DNA from: UMGS363 sp051881775
GTDB taxonomy: Bacteria > Bacillota > Clostridia > Oscillospirales > Ruminococcaceae
Direction of reading: 5' to 3'
Length of the DNA stretch: 30,566 bases
NCBI GenBank assembly: GCA_051881775.1
Contig: JBJEQN010000124.1
Span: forward strand, 1 to 30,566
Position numbers and translations under genes: made by a program. Positions 1 to 8,481 of this stretch are shown in pieces. How positions within the stretch are numbered: the first letter of the stretch is position 1; the number at the start of each line of letters is the position of its first letter. The notes below the pieces were generated by a model. It was not told the DNA's origin and did no database searches. It worked only from the letters and a program-made list of their open reading frames with translations.

Positions 1-75
1 GGGGTGTAGCCAAGCGGTAAGGCACCTGACTCTGACTCAGGCATTTCCGGGGTTCAAATCCCTGCACCCCAACCA
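1..75 (+). tRNA. tRNA-Gln (anticodon CUG), missing its first base
   Basis: The cloverleaf can be folded by eye. The D stem is GCC/GGC. The anticodon stem is CCTGA/TCAGG around the loop CTCTGAC, giving anticodon CTG, which reads Gln codon CAG. The T stem is CGGGG/CCCTG around TTCAAAT. The 3' acceptor strand CACCCCA pairs with GGGGTG only if one more T lies just upstream, so the window starts at tRNA base 2. Discriminator A and an encoded CCA end at 75. Confidence 0.95.
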
Positions 76-80
76 ACAAG

Positions 81-116
81 ATCCGTTTCTTACATAAAGA
101 AGCGGATTTTTTATTT
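81..116 (+). terminator. Terminator after tRNA-Gln
   Basis: ATCCGTTTCTT and AAGAAGCGGAT form an 11-bp stem with one G-T pair around a short loop, followed by a T-run. It lies six bases after the tRNA CCA end. Confidence 0.85.
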
Positions 117-141
117 GTAAATTTTTTCAAGTATACAGCTT

Positions 142-169
142 CACTCTCCACTCTTCAAACTCCAAACTT
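142..169. repeat. Heptad short tandem repeat, four units
   Basis: Four degenerate 7-base units stand in register: CACTCTC, CACTCTT, CAAACTC, CAAACTT. The block lies just before the DUF2461 gene. Similar heptad blocks occur in at least five other intergenic places in the window. Confidence 0.6.
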
Positions 170-188
170 TAAATCAGAGGTGAATAAA

Positions 189-923
189 ATGCCCTTTTCA
201 AAAAGATCCCTTGACTTTCTTTTTGAAAACAAACTTCACGACAGCAAGGAATGGTACGAAGAACACAAGGACATATACCGTGAATATGTAACAAAGCCTT
301 TTACCGCTCTGGCAGCCGAGCTTGAACCATTTTTCACGGAGACAGACAGCAAGATTATATGCACTCCCAAACGTATCAGCAGAGTGCGCCGTGACACACG
401 CTTCACTAAGGACAAGTCTCTTTTCCGTGACCACATATGGATAACCGTGAGCCGTCCCAAGGAGCGCTTTGAGCAGATACCCGGCTTTTACTTCTGCATA
501 GAACAGACGGGATTTTCCCTTGGCTGCGGATATTATCAGGCAGACACAGGCAGCATGGAGGCAATAAGAAAACTTATTCTCGAAGGCGATAGCAGCTTTA
601 ACGAAGCAAACAAAGCGCTTAAAAACGCCCCGGAATTTACTCTTGAGGGAGAAATGTACAAGCGCAGCCGTTTTCCGGACGAAAGTGCGGAAAAGCAGAA
701 CTGGCTCAACCGCAAAAGCCTGTGCGTGAATCTTTCAAGCGGTGATACGGATTTGCTTTTCGGCAGCGGTCTTGCAGAGTATCTTAAAGGCGAATTTGCA
801 AAGATAGTACCCTTCTACCGTTTCCTTATGAAAGCCGAGGAGACTGTGGTCAGGGAAAGCAATTCCACCCGTGAAAACACAGATACCCTCCCCTCTTCAA
901 AGCGTTACAAAGACGATTTTTAA
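189..923 (+). CDS. DUF2461 family protein (TIGR02453-like)
   Basis: This 244-residue protein matches the DUF2461/TIGR02453 family, whose biochemical function is not established. Visible family hallmarks are the N-terminal FSKRSLDFLFENK and NKLHDSKEWYEEHKD segments, then RISRVRRDTRFTKDKSLFRDHIW near residues 60-85, and a GFYFCIEQTGFSLGCGYYQ segment. No signal peptide or membrane segment is seen, so it should be cytoplasmic. An in-frame GTG lies at 180, but AGAGG at 176-180 sits 8 bases before the ATG at 189, which makes the ATG the better start. It stands alone between the tRNA terminator and the promoter of the next gene. The family call is firm and the role is unknown. Confidence 0.85.
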   Translation: MPFSKRSLDFLFENKLHDSKEWYEEHKDIYREYVTKPFTALAAELEPFFTETDSKIICTPKRISRVRRDTRFTKDKSLFRDHIWITVSRPKERFEQIPGFYFCIEQTGFSLGCGYYQADTGSMEAIRKLILEGDSSFNEANKALKNAPEFTLEGEMYKRSRFPDESAEKQNWLNRKSLCVNLSSGDTDLLFGSGLAEYLKGEFAKIVPFYRFLMKAEETVVRESNSTRENTDTLPSSKRYKDDF

Positions 924-1015
924 ATACATATTAAACGTTTTTGGTCGCAAAATAAAATAAAATTTGTGTAAAGTAACATATTTTTTGGAGTGCATAAAAT
1001 AATTTGTTAGATTAG

Positions 1016-1044
1016 TTGAAAAAAGCAAATTTATGTGATATAAT
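1016..1044 (+). promoter_or_regulatory. Sigma-A-type promoter for the P-loop kinase
   Basis: TTGAAA at 1016-1021 and TATAAT at 1039-1044 are separated by 17 bases, with a TG two bases before the -10 box. Confidence 0.8.
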
Positions 1045-1097
1045 GAAATTTAATTACGGACCGTTCAGACGGTCAAGATAGGAAAGGATGAAAAAGT

Positions 1098-1682
1098 TTG
1101 AAAGAGCTTATTCTTGTAACATCTCCCCCGGCCTGCGGAAAAACTTTCATTTCAAAACAGCTTGCAAAAAATCTTAAGCACGTTGTATATCTTGACAAGG
1201 ATACTCTCATTGTTCTGTCAAAACAGATTTTCGTCGTTGCAAATCAGGAATACAACAGAAGCTCCGACTTCTTTGAAGAAAACATCCGTGATTATGAATA
1301 CTATGCAATAGTTGATCTCGCTCTTGAGGCTCTTGATTATAACGACATTGCGCTTATCAACGCTCCCTTCACCCGTGAAATAAGAGACAGACAGTACATT
1401 CACGACCTTAAAGCCCGTCTTGCGGAAAAAGGCGCCGTTCTCAAGGTCATTTGGGTAGAAACAGACCCCGAAGTTTGCCACCAGCGTATGATCGAACGCA
1501 ACAGCGACCGTGATACTTGGAAGCTGGAACACTGGGATGAATATATCGCAGGCGTTAACTTTGAAATTCCCGAAGTTATCAACGAAGACAACGATGGCAC
1601 ACTTATGATATTCAAGAACTCCTCTCAGGATGAATTTAACGAATCCATGAAAAGGATTACAAAGGAACTTTTGGGAGAATAA
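1098..1682 (+). CDS. P-loop NTPase of the AAA/predicted kinase type
   Basis: The 194-residue product starts with a beta strand and a Walker A loop, SPPACGKT at residues 9-16. A second strand ends in YLDKD around 31-35, and a charged lid-like RMIERNSDRDTW segment follows near 135. This is the layout of small P-loop kinases of the adenylate kinase/zeta-toxin-like group (AAA_33 type). The substrate cannot be read from the sequence. The start is TTG at 1098: a strong AGGAAAGG ends nine bases upstream, and the ATG at 1088 is in another frame with only a 29-codon reading. It is monocistronic, with its own promoter and a terminator just after the stop codon. There is no antitoxin-like partner beside it, so a toxin role is not supported. 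Confidence 0.75.
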   Translation: MKELILVTSPPACGKTFISKQLAKNLKHVVYLDKDTLIVLSKQIFVVANQEYNRSSDFFEENIRDYEYYAIVDLALEALDYNDIALINAPFTREIRDRQYIHDLKARLAEKGAVLKVIWVETDPEVCHQRMIERNSDRDTWKLEHWDEYIAGVNFEIPEVINEDNDGTLMIFKNSSQDEFNESMKRITKELLGE

Positions 1683-1703
1683 TCCCCCTTTTAAGGAAAA
1701 CCT

Positions 1704-1735
1704 GCCGCTGTGCATTTACCGCACGGCGGCTTTTG
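1704..1735 (+). terminator. Terminator after the P-loop kinase
   Basis: GCCGCTGTGC and GCACGGCGGC pair over 10 bp, including a G-T pair, around a 7-base loop and are followed by TTTT. Confidence 0.8.
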
Positions 1736-1766
1736 TGTTAAAACATAAAATTCCTGCTCCAAACTA

Positions 1767-1795
1767 TTGAAAAATATTTCGGGCTGTGCTATAAT
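1767..1795 (+). promoter_or_regulatory. Sigma-A-type promoter for asp23-fakA
   Basis: TTGAAA at 1767-1772 and TATAAT at 1790-1795 have a 17-base spacer. The first gene starts about 30 bases downstream. Confidence 0.8.
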
Positions 1796-1826
1796 TAATT
1801 GTATATGATTTAAGGAGATGACCTGC

Positions 1827-2183
1827 ATGATTACTGTTGAAAATTATCTGGGTAAAATAGGCATATCGGAAGATTACCTTGTTTCACTGATAAACTATAC
1901 TGCGTCCCAATGCTTCGGCGTTGCCGCTCTTAATCCTGCGGAAAACAAAAAACGCCTTATTTCTATTCTTGTTAAAGCTAAAATAAAAAACGGACGGAGC
2001 GTGAAGCTCTCCGTTACGGACGATAACAAGCTGATCGTCGCACTTCATATATCCGTTCTCTACGGAACAAACATTGCCGCAGTAACGGAAAACCTTGCCC
2101 ATAAGATCAGATATACCGTTGAGGATAAAACAGGACTGAAAATCGCAAAGCTATCCGTTTTTGTTGACGGTATGATAGACTAA
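1827..2183 (+). CDS. Asp23/Gls24 family protein (YloU-like)
   Basis: The 118-residue protein fits the Asp23/Gls24 family (former DUF322): a small alpha/beta protein with the typical middle part IKNGRSVKLSVTDDNKLIVALHISVLYGTNI and a C-terminal half ending in LKIAKLSVFVDGM. In Firmicutes a member of this family (yloU) usually stands directly before the DAK2-domain gene yloV/fakA, as here. Its exact role is not known; relatives are linked to cell-envelope stress. An in-frame ATG at 1818 lies inside the ribosome binding site AAGGAG (1812-1817), so the ATG at 1827 is taken as the start. The gene is followed after 31 bases by fakA and is probably co-transcribed from the promoter at 1767-1795. Confidence 0.85.
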   Translation: MITVENYLGKIGISEDYLVSLINYTASQCFGVAALNPAENKKRLISILVKAKIKNGRSVKLSVTDDNKLIVALHISVLYGTNIAAVTENLAHKIRYTVEDKTGLKIAKLSVFVDGMID

Positions 2184-2214
2184 GAATATTTTAACAAAGG
2201 GGTTAGATCTTAAA

Positions 2215-3846
2215 GTGATAAGCGGAAAAATGCTTAAAAATGCTTTTCTGTCGGGAGCTGCTGCAATTTCCAATAACAAGCGCTCCGTTGACGAGCTTAA
2301 CGTTTACCCTGTTCCCGACGGCGACACAGGCACTAATATGTCCATGACCATGGGCAGCGCTGTCAGAGAACTTCAGTTTATGGACGACGGAAGCACCGTA
2401 TCTCAAGTAGCAGACGCTGCTGCAGCTGCCCTTTTAAGAGGCGCAAGAGGAAATTCCGGCGTTATTCTTTCGCTGCTTTTCAGAGGTTTCTCAAAGGCTC
2501 TAAAGGGAAAGACCGAGGCGGACTGCCACGACCTTGCAAATGCTCTGTCACTTGGCGTAAAGGGTGCTTACAAGGCGGTAATGAACCCTACTGAGGGTAC
2601 TATACTTACAGTTTCAAGGCTTGCGGCGGAAAAAGCTGCCGAGATCGTTGATTCAGCAGAAAGCGAAGCTGCGCTGTGGAGTGAGATCTGCGATGAAGCG
2701 GACAAGGCTCTTGCGCAGACTCCCGAAATGCTCCCTGTTCTGAAAAAAGCAGGCGTTGTTGACGCAGGCGGAAAGGGTCTTATCGTTATATGGCGTGCTA
2801 TGCTGGAGGTTTTCAGCGGCGGCAAGGCTGTTACAGGCGAAAGCACTTCCGCTTCTTCCGCAAAGACCGCTGTGGGCGATTTTGACGAGGAGATAAACTT
2901 TACTTACTGCACCGAATTTATCGTAAACAAGTCCGCAGGCTGCCCCGACGCTTCAAGGCTCAGAGCCTTTCTTGAAACTATCGGCGACTGCGTTGTTGCC
3001 GTTGACGATGACGACATTATCAAGGTACACGTTCACACCGACCACCCCGGAAAGGCTATTGAAGAGGGCATACTTTTCGGTGCGCTTACCAACCTTAAAA
3101 TAGACAATATGCGCCGTCAGCACGAAAACAAGGCTAAAGAAGCTGCGGCTATGAAGGTTCAGAAATTCACTCCTGCCGCCCCCGAAAAGCCTTACGGCTT
3201 CGTTGCGGTATCCTCAGGCAGCGGTATTGAGGAGCTTTTCCGCAATCTTGGCGCAGACTGCATCGTTACGGGCGGTCAGACTATGAACCCATCAACCGAT
3301 GATATTCTTCAAGCTATCCTTGCAACACCTGCGGAAACGGTGTTCGTTCTTCCCAACAATAAGAACATCATTATGGCTGCGGAACAGGCTGTAAAGCTTG
3401 CCGACAGGCGTGTATGCGTGCTTCAGACAAAGACCATTCCCCAGGGAATGACGGCTATGCTGAACTTTGACCCCGAAGCTGATTTTGAAAGCAACCGTCT
3501 TAATATGTCCAAGGCTATCGAAGGCGTTTCCACGGGACTTGTTACCTTTGCCGCAAGAGACAGCGATTTTGACGGCAGGGAGATCAAAAAGGGCGAGATA
3601 CTTGGCATGGAAAACGGCAAACTTGCCATCACCGACAGGGACGTTACAAAGGCTGCGTACAAGCTGATAAAGAAGATGGTCAGCGGCGACACGGGCTTTA
3701 TCACCATTATTTACGGCGCAGACGTTACCGACGAAAGCGCAGAGGCTTTGCAGGATCTTGTACAAAACAAGTTCGGCGACAAGGCTGAAATCATGATGAT
3801 AAACGGCGGACAGCCTGTGTATTACTACATTATTTCAGTTGAATAA
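2215..3846 (+). CDS. fakA: Fatty acid kinase ATP-binding subunit (FakA/YloV-like DAK2 protein)
   Basis: FakA phosphorylates fatty acids bound to FakB, feeding exogenous acyl chains into phospholipid synthesis. The 543-residue length matches YloV (about 550). The N-terminal DhaL-like domain carries the Mg-ATP motif VPDGDTGTNM at residues 33-42 and RGARGNSGVILS at 75-86. A middle domain with VDDDDIIKVHVHTDHPG follows, then the C-terminal domain expected to contact FakB. The start is GTG at 2215, which keeps the conserved ISGKMLKNAFLSGA opening. AAAGGGG lies 12 bases upstream, a somewhat long spacing; an ATG at 2230 is the alternative. It follows the asp23-like gene, the usual Firmicute pairing. 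No fakB gene is in the window. Confidence 0.9.
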   Translation: MISGKMLKNAFLSGAAAISNNKRSVDELNVYPVPDGDTGTNMSMTMGSAVRELQFMDDGSTVSQVADAAAAALLRGARGNSGVILSLLFRGFSKALKGKTEADCHDLANALSLGVKGAYKAVMNPTEGTILTVSRLAAEKAAEIVDSAESEAALWSEICDEADKALAQTPEMLPVLKKAGVVDAGGKGLIVIWRAMLEVFSGGKAVTGESTSASSAKTAVGDFDEEINFTYCTEFIVNKSAGCPDASRLRAFLETIGDCVVAVDDDDIIKVHVHTDHPGKAIEEGILFGALTNLKIDNMRRQHENKAKEAAAMKVQKFTPAAPEKPYGFVAVSSGSGIEELFRNLGADCIVTGGQTMNPSTDDILQAILATPAETVFVLPNNKNIIMAAEQAVKLADRRVCVLQTKTIPQGMTAMLNFDPEADFESNRLNMSKAIEGVSTGLVTFAARDSDFDGREIKKGEILGMENGKLAITDRDVTKAAYKLIKKMVSGDTGFITIIYGADVTDESAEALQDLVQNKFGDKAEIMMINGGQPVYYYIISVE

Positions 3847-3858
3847 ATTTGCATAAAT

Positions 3859-3912
3859 GCGGTACAGAGAAACACGGCAGCATTTTCCCGATATTCTCTG
3901 TACCGCTTTTTT
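3859..3912 (+). terminator. Strong terminator after fakA
   Basis: GCGGTACAGAGAA and TTCTCTGTACCGC form a perfect 13-bp stem around a 22-base loop, followed by six Ts. Confidence 0.9.
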
Positions 3913-3952
3913 GCTGCTGTTACAAACAATAACAAATCAAAATATTGTAAGA

Positions 3953-4013
3953 GACGGGGATTCCGTCCCGATTTAATCAAATTCGGCGCAAACGGGACGG
4001 GAAACCCGTCCCC
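3953..4013. repeat. Two GC-rich extragenic hairpins
   Basis: GACGGGGATTCCGTC (3953-3967) is a small hairpin. GGGACGGG-AAA-CCCGTCCC (3995-4013) is a perfect 8-bp stem followed by CTACA. A similar unit, a GC stem ending in CCCCTACC, occurs near 10428-10450. They look like members of an extragenic palindrome family. Confidence 0.55.
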
Positions 4014-4047
4014 TACACAAATTATTCCATTTAGCGAAGCCCCCATA

Positions 4048-4075
4048 ATTCCGCATTTCGCATTCCGAATTCCGA
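4048..4075. repeat. Heptad short tandem repeat, four units
   Basis: Units ATTCCGC, ATTTCGC, ATTCCGA and ATTCCGA stand in perfect 7-base register before the AI-2E transporter gene. Confidence 0.65.
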
Positions 4076-4132
4076 ATTTAAAATGAATACCACTCACCAT
4101 AAATGACTAAAATAAATACAGGGTGGTATTTT

Positions 4133-5311
4133 ATGGACGGATTTAATATAAAGCACAAGGGACTTTGTATTTTTGGCGCAGCCGCTGTGCTTGCCGCAGT
4201 TATCAACCCCGATCTGTTCATCGGCTTTTTAAAGTCTGCGGCAACGGTACTGCGGCCCGTTATAATAGGAATGACGGCGGCGTTTGTTATAAACAGACCC
4301 ATATGCGGCATTTTTGAGCTTTTTGTCAAGGCGGCGGACAAAGCGGCGGAAAAGTCCTGCCTTAAACCCTGCACACCTTTGCGGAGCATAACAAAAACAG
4401 GTGTAGCCTACGGCGCAGGACGCAGGAGAATACTGTGGGCGGCGGCTGTTGCAACGGGTTACGCTTTGCTTATTGCGGCGGCGGCAGGGATAATATGGTT
4501 TATCGTTCCCCAGCTTATCGAAAGCACAAAAATACTTGTTGCCAACGCCGATATTTACCGTGAAAAGTTTATGACCTACTACAAAGCGGCGGAGGAACGT
4601 GACGTTCTGGGCATTCTCCCCTTTATTACCTCGGCGCTTGCAAAAATAGGAGAAGCAGTACCCTCAATGCTTGCAGGAGTTTACGGCAAAACTGCGGATA
4701 TTATCTCCTGCCTTACCGACTGCATTATCGGCATCGTTATTTCCGTGTACATTCTTATTGACAAGGAGCGGCTGAGAGAAGTTGTAAAGCGCACCGCAGG
4801 ACATATAATGAGCGCCGAGACCTTCGGCAGATACGCTTCCCTTTACCGCACGGTATACGACGTTTTTTCACGGTTCGTAAGCGGACAGGTGACGGAAGCG
4901 GCGATACTGGGCGTGCTTTGCTATATAGGAATGAAGCTGTTCCGTTTTGAATATGCGCTGCTCATAAGCGTTATTATCGGTGTAACGGCGCTTATACCTG
5001 TTGTAGGGGCAATTGTCGGAACTGTACCCTGCGCTTTTCTGCTGTTTCTTGTGAAGCCGATCTCGGCGGTATGGTTCATTGCGTTTATCATTATTTTGCA
5101 GCAGATAGAAAACAACTTTATTTACCCGAAGGTAGTCGGCAAAAGCATGGGTCTGCCGCCGCTGCCCGTACTGCTTGCAATACTTATAGGCGCTAAAATA
5201 GGCGGCGCTGCAGGAATACTGCTTGCAGTACCTCTGACGGCTGTTATCTACGGCGTATTCAACGAAAAAGTTATGAAAACAGATGAAAAATGTGCTTCTC
5301 ACTCAGACTAA
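4133..5311 (+). CDS. AI-2E family transporter (PF01594-type membrane protein)
   Basis: The protein of about 392 residues is largely hydrophobic. The family layout is visible: an early pair of membrane segments (LCIFGAAAVLAAVI and TVLRPVIIGMTAAFVINRPI), a third at IILWAAAVATGYALLIAAAAGIIWFIVPQL, a long soluble loop, and a C-terminal group of segments with EAAILGVLCYIGMKLFRFEYALLISVIIGVTALIPVVGAIVG and QQIENNFIYPKVVGKSMGLPP, which is characteristic of the family. Members export diverse small molecules or ions; autoinducer-2 transport is not implied. An in-frame ATG at 4103 has no ribosome binding site, while GGGTGG stands 6 bases before the ATG at 4133, so the later start is preferred. The cytoplasmic linker with AADKAAEKSC is longer than usual. 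Confidence 0.85.
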   Translation: MDGFNIKHKGLCIFGAAAVLAAVINPDLFIGFLKSAATVLRPVIIGMTAAFVINRPICGIFELFVKAADKAAEKSCLKPCTPLRSITKTGVAYGAGRRRILWAAAVATGYALLIAAAAGIIWFIVPQLIESTKILVANADIYREKFMTYYKAAEERDVLGILPFITSALAKIGEAVPSMLAGVYGKTADIISCLTDCIIGIVISVYILIDKERLREVVKRTAGHIMSAETFGRYASLYRTVYDVFSRFVSGQVTEAAILGVLCYIGMKLFRFEYALLISVIIGVTALIPVVGAIVGTVPCAFLLFLVKPISAVWFIAFIIILQQIENNFIYPKVVGKSMGLPPLPVLLAILIGAKIGGAAGILLAVPLTAVIYGVFNEKVMKTDEKCASHSD

Positions 5312-5315
5312 GCGT

Positions 5316-5344
5316 TTGCACAGGAAGTAAAAATGTGATATAAT
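5316..5344 (+). promoter_or_regulatory. Sigma-A-type promoter for glycerate kinase
   Basis: TTGCAC at 5316-5321 and TATAAT at 5339-5344 are separated by 17 bases. The region begins five bases after the transporter stop codon. Confidence 0.75.
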
Positions 5345-5375
5345 TTTCTTAGAAAATCAAAAAGGGTGAAGCAGT

Positions 5376-6494
5376 ATGATGTTAAATAAAGCCGTAATTA
5401 TCCCCGATTCATTTAAAGGCACACTTTCCTCGGTACGGGTCTGCGAAATTATCGAAAAAAGCATAAAAGCGCACTTTCCCGAATGTGAAACCGTATCTGT
5501 CCCCTTTTCCGATGGCGGAGAGGGCTTTGCGGAGTGTATGACAAAAGCCTGCGGCGGAAAAATGCTTGAAATGACGGGCAAGGGGTCTTTTTTCGAGGAC
5601 ATAAAATGCCGTTTCGGACTTATTGACGGCGGAAAAACAGCGGTCATTGAAACTGCGGAGGCTGCAGGTATAACTCTTGCCGCAGGACGGCTTGACCCCG
5701 AAAAAACCACCACCTACGGCGTTGGACTTATGATAAAGCAGGCTTACGAAGCAGGCTGCAGGAATGTTCTGCTGGGTCTCGGCGGTTCCTGCACCAATGA
5801 CGGGGGCTGCGGTGCTGCTGCGGCTCTCGGGGCAAGATTTTTTACCAAAGGCGGCAAGGAATTTATCCCCGTGGGCGGAACTCTTGAGGAAATTGAGCGC
5901 ATTGAGCTTCCGCAGAACTTCCCCCATATAAGCATCACGGCAATGTGCGACGTTGACAGTCCTTTATACGGTGAGAACGGTGCCGCATACATATTCGCAC
6001 CGCAAAAAGGCGCTTCTCCGGACGCTGTAAAACGGCTTGACAAGGGTCTGCGGCATCTTGCGGACAAGATCTCGGAATGTCTCGGCAAAGACGTAAGCAG
6101 CATCAGGGGCGGCGGTGCGGCAGGCGGTCTCGGAGCGGGAGTATGCGCATTTATGAACGGAACGCTCAAAGGCGGCACGGCGGCTGTTCTTGAAGCTGTA
6201 AGATTCCGTGAAATTATCAAAGGTGCAGATATTATTTTCACGGGCGAGGGCAAAATAGACAGTCAGAGCGCCCGTGGAAAGGTCATAAGCGGCGTTGCTT
6301 CGGCAAGCGGAGGGATACCCGTGATCGCCTTTACGGGAGGTATTGACGGGGATATTTCTGCGCTGTACGGAATGGGACTTACCGCCGCTTTTGCAATAAA
6401 CACCATGCCGGAGGAGCTTGCTTCAAGCGCACCGAAAAGCGCCGCAAACCTTGAAGCAACGGCAGACAACGTCATGCGGCTGCTCTCCTGCTGA
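5376..6494 (+). CDS. Glycerate kinase (GlxK/GarK family)
   Basis: The 372-residue product phosphorylates D-glycerate, giving 2-phosphoglycerate in the usual members of this family (TIGR00045). Signature parts are PDSFKGTLSS at 10-19, PFSDGGEGF at 43-51, GLGGSCTNDGG at 134-144, and a C-terminal IIFTGEGKIDSQSARGKV segment that ends in a TGGID-like turn. The length is normal for the family. The start is the first of two adjacent ATGs (5376 and 5379), with AAAGGG about nine bases upstream. The gene is cytosolic and monocistronic, with its own promoter. No glycerate-producing pathway gene lies next to it, so the source of its substrate is open. Confidence 0.92.
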   Translation: MMLNKAVIIPDSFKGTLSSVRVCEIIEKSIKAHFPECETVSVPFSDGGEGFAECMTKACGGKMLEMTGKGSFFEDIKCRFGLIDGGKTAVIETAEAAGITLAAGRLDPEKTTTYGVGLMIKQAYEAGCRNVLLGLGGSCTNDGGCGAAAALGARFFTKGGKEFIPVGGTLEEIERIELPQNFPHISITAMCDVDSPLYGENGAAYIFAPQKGASPDAVKRLDKGLRHLADKISECLGKDVSSIRGGGAAGGLGAGVCAFMNGTLKGGTAAVLEAVRFREIIKGADIIFTGEGKIDSQSARGKVISGVASASGGIPVIAFTGGIDGDISALYGMGLTAAFAINTMPEELASSAPKSAANLEATADNVMRLLSC

Positions 6495-6636
6495 GTTCCT
6501 TTGCAAAATTGCATTTTTTGCATATTTATATGTATCATTAACAAAAAATTAATACACTTTTCAGCTATATATGGTAAAATAAACATATATAATTTACTCT
6601 TAAATTTTCCGCAATTTTCGGAGGATAACTGCATAA

Positions 6637-8463
6637 ATGTTTAAGCTGATAAAACGACTTCTTAATACAAATATACGCACAAAGCTGGTAGTAATGTGCA
6701 TCGTGGTTATTGTGCCTGTTTTCGCCGCCGGCATTTACCTTATTTTAAATACTGTAAATCTTCTTCAGGAAAACATAGTTAACGAAGCTTTCAGCGACGC
6801 AGACGCACTCAAGACCCGTCTTAAAGACACTCTCTACACCACCTCAGCCGCCGCTGAAAGAATATATCTTGACGAGGATATAAATGCTCTCCTTAACAAC
6901 GATTTTGCCAATGAAAGCGACTACAGAAATTATTACAGGAACCACAAGACCGTTGCAAACTATCTTAACGCTTATTCCCAGATAGTGGATATAACCTTCT
7001 ACATAGACAAGGAAAATTTCCTTTACAACACCGATTTCAGGCGCATAACAAGCGAGATACGCAGTTCCTACTGGTTCGACGACGCTATGAAATACAGCAC
7101 TCCCCGTTGGCAGGTACTTAAAAGCCCCAACGACGGTTCCTACTACCTGAGTTATATCCGTCAGGTCTATGCAAATGACGGAAGTTCCCTTGGCGCAATG
7201 GTCGTTTATGTAAGCCCCGAATGGATAGAGGGACTTATGAAGGACGAAATTTTCAACGTGATCTTTGCTGTTCAGAACGGAATGGTTTTTTACAGCAATA
7301 TGGAGGGCTACGAGCTTGGAAAGGTGTTCATCTCCCCCGATTTTGACATCAGCAAGAGCGTTCCCGACAATATGGAGCTTTCCGATGAATGTCCTCTTAC
7401 CAAAAACGGTTATACCATTGCTTCCTGCTTCGATTACGAAAACACGGGCAATCTTTTTCAGATATATCTTGTAAAGCCTTATGCTCTTGTAACAGGCGCT
7501 ACAAAGGAGCTTAGCCTTGGATATATATGGTATATGACGCTGTGTTTCCTTCTTTCAATGCTTATAGCCGTTCTTTTAACCGCATATTTTGTGCGCAGAA
7601 TAAAGTTCCTCAGAGATCAGATGCACAAGGTCGCTATAGGTGATTTCCGCCTTGACGAGCAGATAAACGGCGACGACGAGATAAACGAGCTTTACAGAGA
7701 CCTGCAGATAATGGTAAAAAGTATGCAGCAGCTTATCAACGAGGCTTACGAGGCAAAGATACAGTCGGAGACCTTTAAGCTGAATCAGATGGAGGCTGAA
7801 TTCAAGACCCTTGCGAGCCAGATAAATCCCCATTTCCTTTACAACACCCTTGAAACCATACGAATGAAAGCATATGTCAACAACGACAAGGAAACCGCAG
7901 ACCTTGTAAAGAAGCTGGGCAAATTTATGCGCCGCTGTCTTGAAGTAAAAAACAGTATGGTCACGCTTGAATCGGAGCTGGAATTTACAAAAAGCTATCT
8001 TGAGCTTCAATCCGCAAGATTCGGTGACAGAGTATCCTACACCATTGAAAATGAAGTGGATCCTCAGTATAAGATACTTCCGCTCATTATACAGCCTATC
8101 GTTGAAAATGCTTTCGTTCACGGCATTGAAAGCAGCAAATCCAACGGCGTGATAAAGATCAAAATAGGCTATAAGAAAGACAATGTTGTTATTGAAGTAA
8201 TAGACAACGGACAGGGTATCCCGGACGATAAAATGTCCGAGCTGAGATGGAAGCTGGAGGAAAATGACACCTCTTCCGGCAAGAGCATCGGTCTTACCAA
8301 CGTAAACAAGCGTATAAAAATGTATCACGGGGAAAGCTACGGGCTGACCTTTTCCAGCGAAACGGGCAAAGGCACAAGAGTGCGCATAACTCTGCCCAAG
8401 GACGTAGAGGGCGAAGATACCGCCGGAAAAGAGCTTGCCGAAAAGGAAAGCATTAACGATTAA
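6637..8463 (+). CDS. Sensor histidine kinase, YesM-like (HAMP, His_kinase, HATPase)
   Basis: The 608-residue membrane kinase has a first transmembrane segment near 17-38, an extracellular sensor region of about 250 residues (40-290), a second transmembrane segment near 295-319, a HAMP linker to about 370, and a His_kinase (PF06580) core. The phosphoacceptor is H399 in SQINPHFLYNTLE. The ATP-binding domain shows VENAFVHG at 489-496, DNGQGIP at 523-529 and GLTNV at 552-556. Nineteen bases separate it from the response regulator, so the two form one operon. YesM/YesN pairs usually control nearby sugar or peptide ABC transporters, but no such genes follow here, so its target is unknown. No clear -35/-10 pair was found upstream; TATAAT at 6588-6593 lacks a good -35. 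Confidence 0.92.
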   Translation: MFKLIKRLLNTNIRTKLVVMCIVVIVPVFAAGIYLILNTVNLLQENIVNEAFSDADALKTRLKDTLYTTSAAAERIYLDEDINALLNNDFANESDYRNYYRNHKTVANYLNAYSQIVDITFYIDKENFLYNTDFRRITSEIRSSYWFDDAMKYSTPRWQVLKSPNDGSYYLSYIRQVYANDGSSLGAMVVYVSPEWIEGLMKDEIFNVIFAVQNGMVFYSNMEGYELGKVFISPDFDISKSVPDNMELSDECPLTKNGYTIASCFDYENTGNLFQIYLVKPYALVTGATKELSLGYIWYMTLCFLLSMLIAVLLTAYFVRRIKFLRDQMHKVAIGDFRLDEQINGDDEINELYRDLQIMVKSMQQLINEAYEAKIQSETFKLNQMEAEFKTLASQINPHFLYNTLETIRMKAYVNNDKETADLVKKLGKFMRRCLEVKNSMVTLESELEFTKSYLELQSARFGDRVSYTIENEVDPQYKILPLIIQPIVENAFVHGIESSKSNGVIKIKIGYKKDNVVIEVIDNGQGIPDDKMSELRWKLEENDTSSGKSIGLTNVNKRIKMYHGESYGLTFSSETGKGTRVRITLPKDVEGEDTAGKELAEKESIND

Positions 8464-8481
8464 GACGGAAAGGAAGATAAT

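Noticed and set aside
1098..1682. Zeta-type toxin
   Set aside because: The P-loop kinase fold alone does not show toxicity, and there is no small antitoxin gene next to it.
6575..6593. Promoter for the sensor kinase gene
   Set aside because: TAAAAT at 6575-6580 and TATAAT at 6588-6593 look like -10 boxes, but neither has a credible -35 at 16-18 bases.
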